This document shows positions 23,292 through 26,881 of a DNA stretch of 26,881 nucleotides, one piece after another. The notes beneath the pieces were generated by a model. That model searched no databases. It had not been told where the DNA came from and was given only the letters and a program-made list of their open reading frames with translations. Positions within the stretch are counted from its first letter, which is position 1, and each line of letters begins with the position of its first letter. The stretch comes from Clostridia bacterium (GTDB taxonomy: Bacteria; Bacillota; Clostridia; TANB77; CAG-508), in the NCBI GenBank assembly GCA_900759475.1, contig CAAEVK010000019.1, forward strand, positions 1-26,881. The letters are read 5' to 3'. Both the position numbers and the translations under genes were made by a program.

Positions 23292-23994
23292 ATGGAGTAT
23301 ATTATTATTGCTATTGTTTTAATTGTTGTATTAATCATATTAAAAAGTATTTATGGAATTAGTATAAAAAGAATAAAAGAGTTATCCGAAAAATCTTTAT
23401 TGGATGAAATAGCAAATAAATTGCCAGATGACGAAGAAGTATGCAAACAAATGCTAGAACACATTAATAATAGTAAAGTAAAAGTTAAAAGAAGTATTGA
23501 TGAAAAATCACGGAACAAGTTTATATATGGTAATAAGCAATACTATTTTAATAGGTAATCTAAAAGGAGGATATGCTAGAATACAAACACTAGCACATGA
23601 ATGTATGCATTCCATCCAAAATAGAAAGTTATTGTTATTTAACTATATATTTTCTAATATTTACATACTATATTTTCTTGTAATTACAATTTTTACAGTA
23701 TTTAATATGGTAAGTAATAAAATGTTACAATTATTTATATTAACTATTACAGGATTTATATTTTATGCAGTAAGAAGTTATTTAGAAACAGATGCTATGA
23801 CAAAAGCAAAATATTTAGCAAAGGAATATTTAGAAAATACTGAAAAATGTAATTCCATAGAGATTGAAAAATTAATGAATTCTTATGATGAAATTAATAA
23901 ACAAGCAATTCCTTTTACTAATTATAGTTTAATACTAAAGGTATTAACAAAGATAATTATTTATTGTATTGTATGTATAATTAGTAACTTTTAG
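23292..23994 (+). CDS. Membrane HExxH metallopeptidase-like protein, read through one CGG +1 shift
   Basis: The corrected product is 233 residues. An N-terminal membrane segment (residues 2-20, IIIAIVLIVVLIILKSIYG) is followed by a soluble stretch. At 23511 the frame meets CGG; skipping the C gives DEKSGTSLYMVISNTILIGN and then ARIQTLAHECMHSIQNRKLL. HECMH (residues 102-106) is a zincin HExxH motif, and a downstream Glu in the YLETDAMTKAKYLAKEYLEN helix is a plausible third ligand, as in YugP-like neutral zinc peptidases. Two further hydrophobic segments (FIFSNIYILYFLVITIFTVF-like and LFILTITGFIFYAV) lie between, and a final one is at the C-terminus. Without the shift the HExxH part has no good start. 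The substrate is unknown. The start ATG follows AAGGGGG. Confidence 0.78.
23511..23514 (+). other. CGGA +1 recoding site in the metallopeptidase gene
   Basis: In-frame TCA CGG A; skipping C23511 joins the N-terminal anchor to the HECMH part. The zero frame stops at 23558. Confidence 0.8.
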
Positions 23995-24128
23995 AGATTA
24001 AGAAAACATAGTATTAATAAGTGTTTTTATAAATAAGTAAGTGCTTAATTAAATTATTAATATAAAATATTGAAAAAAGTATATAATAATGATAAAATAA
24101 TGATAATAAAATTTAAGGAGGAAATTAT

Positions 24129-24413
24129 ATGATAAATATTAGACCTGTATCGGATTTAAGAAATAAATATCCAGAAATAGAAGAACTAGTTCTTAAAGAA
24201 GATGAAGCAGTTTATTTAACAAAAAATGGATATGGTTCAATGGTGGTAATGAGTTTAGAGAAATATTCTAAATTAATGAGTGATTTAGAATATAATGAGT
24301 ATATTGAAAATGAATTAGATGAAGCAGATAAAGAGGCAGAAAATCTTAATACAAAATATTATACACATGAAGAAATGAAAAAAATGGCTAGGAGGATATT
24401 AGATGGCAAATAA
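24129..24413 (+). CDS. Antitoxin, Phd/YefM family
   Basis: This 94-residue protein starts with the Phd/YefM pattern MINIRPVSDLRNKYPEIEEL, followed by DEAVYLTKNGYGSMVVMSLEKYSKL, the DNA-binding and dimerisation half of this antitoxin family. The acidic C-terminal part (NELDEADKEAENL and beyond) would wrap the toxin. It overlaps the toxin gene by 11 bases, the usual antitoxin-first arrangement, and such pairs repress their own promoter. The 134 bases upstream are AT-rich with a TATAAT at 24082-24087 but no convincing -35. TCG-GAT near the start keeps CGG out of phase. Confidence 0.88.
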   Translation: MINIRPVSDLRNKYPEIEELVLKEDEAVYLTKNGYGSMVVMSLEKYSKLMSDLEYNEYIENELDEADKEAENLNTKYYTHEEMKKMARRILDGK

Positions 24414-24717
24414 TAAATATGCAATAAAATATTCTACTACATATATTAAGCAATTTAATAATATTTTAAAATATGTTATAAATGATTTGAATAATAAAAT
24501 TGCTGCAGAAAATTTTTATAATGAAGTAATTAAAGAAATAGAAGCTAAAAGTTATAATCCAACAAGTTACGAAAAGTATATATCTAATAGAAAAAGGAAG
24601 AATACATATTATAGGATTTATGTAAGAAATTATACCATCTTTTATACAGTCAAAGATAATATTATGGAAATTAGAAGAATTTTATATTCAAGAAGAAATT
24701 TGGACAAATTAGTATAA
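24403..24717 (+). CDS. Toxin, RelE/ParE family
   Basis: This 104-residue basic protein has the RelE/ParE fold pattern: YAIKYSTTYIKQFNNILKYV with an N-terminal helix pair, FYNEVIKEIEAKSYNP, then the beta strands YYRIYVRNYTIFYTVKDNIM and the ending EIRRILYSRRNLDKLV. The final V-x-I-R-R-I-L-Y-x-R-R-N phrase is characteristic of plasmid-stabilisation/RelE-type toxins, which cleave mRNA at the ribosome or act on gyrase depending on subfamily; the subfamily is not resolved here. The ATG is within the antitoxin gene, behind GGAGG. A terminator follows at 24797. Confidence 0.88.
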   Translation: MANNKYAIKYSTTYIKQFNNILKYVINDLNNKIAAENFYNEVIKEIEAKSYNPTSYEKYISNRKRKNTYYRIYVRNYTIFYTVKDNIMEIRRILYSRRNLDKLV

Positions 24718-24796
24718 GAAGTAATTAAGTAAGTATTAAAAATTAAACTTTAAATGTTATTATTGAGAAAAAATTTTTATAATATAAAAGAAGTTA

Positions 24797-24830
24797 AAAA
24801 AAATAATCAGAAAAATCTGATTATTTTTTT
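24797..24830 (+). terminator. Terminator after the toxin-antitoxin pair
   Basis: A perfect stem, AAATAATCAG (24801-24810) with CTGATTATTT (24817-24826), extends into A and T runs on either side; the loop is AAAAAT. Confidence 0.8.
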
Positions 24831-24858
24831 GTTTTCTTCAAAAATTCTGAAAAAACTC

Positions 24859-24887
24859 TTTAAAAATACATTAAAATAACATATAAT
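24859..24887 (+). promoter_or_regulatory. Likely promoter of recJ
   Basis: TTTAAA (24859-24864), 17 bases, TATAAT (24882-24887), then a 29-base leader with TTAGGAGAAA before ATG 24917. Confidence 0.55.
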
Positions 24888-24916
24888 AAAAACAAAATTT
24901 AAATTAGGAGAAATGT

Positions 24917-26600
24917 ATGACAAAAAAATGGGAAGTTTATGAATCGGACGAAGAACTAGTAACAACAATAGCTAAAAACAACAATATTTCTGAATTGATT
25001 GCTAAAATTTTAATAAATAGAGGTATTACTAGCCAAAAAGAAATTGAAATATTTTTAAATCCCAATAGACATAATTTCCATAATCCATTTTTAATGCCAG
25101 ATATGCAACTAGCAGTGGACAGAATTATAAAAGCAATACAAGAAAAAACGAAAACAATTATTTATGGAGATTATGATGTTGACGGAATAACAAGTATTAC
25201 AGTTTTAAAGAGATTTCTTTCAGAATGTGGGTTAGAAGTAGACTATTATATTCCAAATAGATTAGATGAAGGGTATGGATTAAATAAAGTTGCAGTAAAA
25301 GAAATTTATGAACAAGGTTATCAATTAATAATTACTGTTGATTGTGGAATATCTGCAATAGAAGAAATAAAATATGCAAACTCATTAGGGATGGACGTAA
25401 TTGTTACAGACCATCACGAAACATTAGAAGAACTTCCAACAGCTACAGCTGTTGTAGATGCTAAAAGAAAAGATTCTAAATATCCTTTTAATATGTTAGC
25501 TGGGGTAGGAGTAGTTTTTAAATTAATACAAGCGATTTCTATAAAAATGGGATTGAAAGAAGAAAAATATTTAAAATATTTAGACATTGTTTGTGTAGGA
25601 ACTATTTCCGATATTGTTCCTTTAGTAGATGAAAATAGAGTGATTGCAAAACTAGGCTTAAAGTTAGTAGAAGTAACAAAAAATGTTGGATTAAAAGCAA
25701 TGATAAAGGCGTCCGGATATAAGACAATTGATTCTAATATGATTTCTTTTGGAATTGCGCCAAGAATCAATGCTTGTGGAAGAATGGGATATGAAGAAGA
25801 AGCTATTAAATTGTTTTTAACAGAAAATATTACTAAAGCAAATGACATTACTATGTTATTAAATAAATATAATAAAGAAAGACAAGATATAGAAAAAGCA
25901 ATTTATGAAGAAGCTATTCAGAAGATAGAAAAAGAAAACAATAAAAATTGTATTGTTTTAGCAGGAGAAAATTGGCATCATGGAGTAATTGGAATTGTTG
26001 CCTCAAAAATTACAGATATGTATTATAAACCAAGTATTTTACTTGGTATAGAAGAAAATATGGCAAAAGGTTCTCGGAAGAAGTATACAAGGATTTGACT
26101 TACATGATGCTTTGTGCAAATCTAGTTCATATTTGGAAAAATATGGTGGACATAGTATGGCTGTGGGCTTAAGCCTAAAAAAAGAAAACATAGAAGCATT
26201 TAAAAAAGCGTTTGAAACAATAGTAGATAATGCAAATATTGACAAATTATTACCTGTTATTTATATAGACAGCCCAATAACGAAAAAAGATATGGAAAAA
26301 GAAATAGTAACTCAATTAAAATTGTTAGAACCATTTGGAGAGGCAAATAAAATGCCAATGTTTCTTTATAAGAATTTGAAAATTGATTCTATTAGAGCAT
26401 TATCTGAAGGAAAACATTTAAAGTTAACTCTACGAGATGAAAACTATAAAATAGATGCTATTGGTTTTAATTTAGGAAAGTTAGCAGAGCAATACCAAAT
26501 TGATGATAAAATTGATGTAGTAGGGACATTAGAAATTAATAGTTTTAATGGAAATGATACTGTACAAATTAATTTAAAAGATATAAGAAAATCATATTAG
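24917..26600 (+). CDS. recJ: Single-stranded-DNA exonuclease RecJ, read through one CGG +1 shift
   Basis: RecJ is a 5'-3' single-strand DNA exonuclease of recombination and repair. The DHH catalytic core is clear: IIYGDYDVDGITSITVLKRF, IITVDCGISAIEE, VTDHHETLEELPTATAVVDA, GVGVVFKLI, VCVGTISDIVPLVDENR, and FGIAPRINACGRMGYEEEAI. The DHHA1 part begins ENWHHGVIGIVASKI. At 26075 the frame meets CGG; skipping the C gives AKGSGRSIQGFDLHDALCKS, then LEKYGGHSMAVGLSL, the conserved G-S-G-R-S-I and G-G-H-x-M-A-x-G phrases. The OB-fold ending (IDVVGTLEINSFNGNDTVQI) is intact. The corrected length is 560 residues, normal for the family. Unshifted, the protein would lose its last 174 residues. GAC-GGA in the DYDVDG motif has CGG out of phase and needs no shift. 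Confidence 0.94.
26075..26078 (+). other. CGGA +1 recoding site in recJ
   Basis: In-frame TCT CGG A; skipping C26075 gives K-G-S-G-R-S-I-Q-G-F. The zero frame stops at 26098. Confidence 0.9.
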
Positions 26601-26771
26601 AACAATTGTTGTATAAATTTATGTAAGTTATTTAAACTTAAAAATTAAATAATTAATGTTAAATTGCAAAAGTGAAATACAGTTTTACAATTTACCACAA
26701 ATTTATAATGTAATATAAAACACAATAGAAAATAAATAGCAAAAAACTACAAAATTTTTATTATTGTACAC

Positions 26772-26800
26772 TTGACACAAAAGAAGAAAAGGTATATATA
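26772..26800 (+). promoter_or_regulatory. SigmaA-type promoter of the last partial gene
   Basis: TTGACA (26772-26777), 17 bases, TATATA (26795-26800). The remainder of the 26601-26771 gap is AT-rich; I see no gene in it. Confidence 0.6.
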
Positions 26801-26826
26801 AAAATAAAAAGAAAAAGGAGAAAATC

Positions 26827-26881
<55 letters not shown>

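Noticed and set aside
2641..26600. Twelve genes annotated as pseudogenes because of frameshifts
   Set aside because: All breaks follow one rule (skip the C of in-frame CGGN), no other lesions are present, the reading frames beyond are well conserved, and most genes are core functions.

Overview
The window looks like the chromosome of a low-GC (roughly 30% by eye) Gram-positive bacterium of the Clostridia, probably an uncultured gut-type lineage. Evidence: the rimP-nusA-rnpM-ylxQ-infB-rbfA-nrnA-truB order, a YlbF-family protein, a dipicolinate synthase subunit (sporulation ancestry), strong purine-rich ribosome binding sites, TTGACA/TATAAT promoters and A/T-ending codons. The genus assignment is inference.

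Layout. 1-7739: small OB-like ORF, then a promoter and leader hairpin and the translation/transcription operon rimP to truB. 7781-9932: a short-form alaS and a HIT protein. 10008-10982: a sortase, then tRNA-His and tRNA-Gln. 11226-13022: inorganic pyrophosphatase and a membrane TPR protein. 13093-16164: dpaA, uppP, cmk, plsC. 16270-18686: typA and an O-methyltransferase. 18787-22819: glycogen-type cluster, with a GH57 branching enzyme and a DUF4912 protein on the minus strand divergent from a GT4 glycogen-synthase-like enzyme. 22848-24717: YlbF protein, a membrane HExxH peptidase and a YefM/RelE-type toxin-antitoxin pair. 24917-26600: recJ. 26827-end: start of a gene running into an (AC)n tract at the window edge.

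The striking feature is decoding. Twelve of the 29 protein genes (infB, rbfA, truB, alaS, the TPR gene, dpaA, uppP, typA, the O-methyltransferase, the GH57 gene, the peptidase and recJ) appear broken by frameshifts. All 17 breaks are identical: an in-frame CGG codon followed by A, T or C, where skipping the single C turns CGGN into the Gly codon GGN and restores a full-length, normal protein. I found no in-frame CGG in the window that can be read as Arg, and no frameshift of any other kind. CGG in the other two codon phases is tolerated. The simplest reading is that CGG has lost its Arg meaning and is a genome-scale +1 recoding signal (CGGN read as Gly). The genes are mostly essential and otherwise intact, so pseudogenes are unlikely. 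A frame-blind sequencing error would not choose only Gly codons in frame. I therefore annotate these genes as single CDSs spanning the shifts.

Secondary points are compact hairpin/promoter/start-site overlaps before the sortase and dpaA, a perfect 14-bp hairpin at the tRNA promoter, an alaS lacking the usual C-terminal third, an Asn-rich insertion in IF2, and a tRNA-Gln with one extra base.
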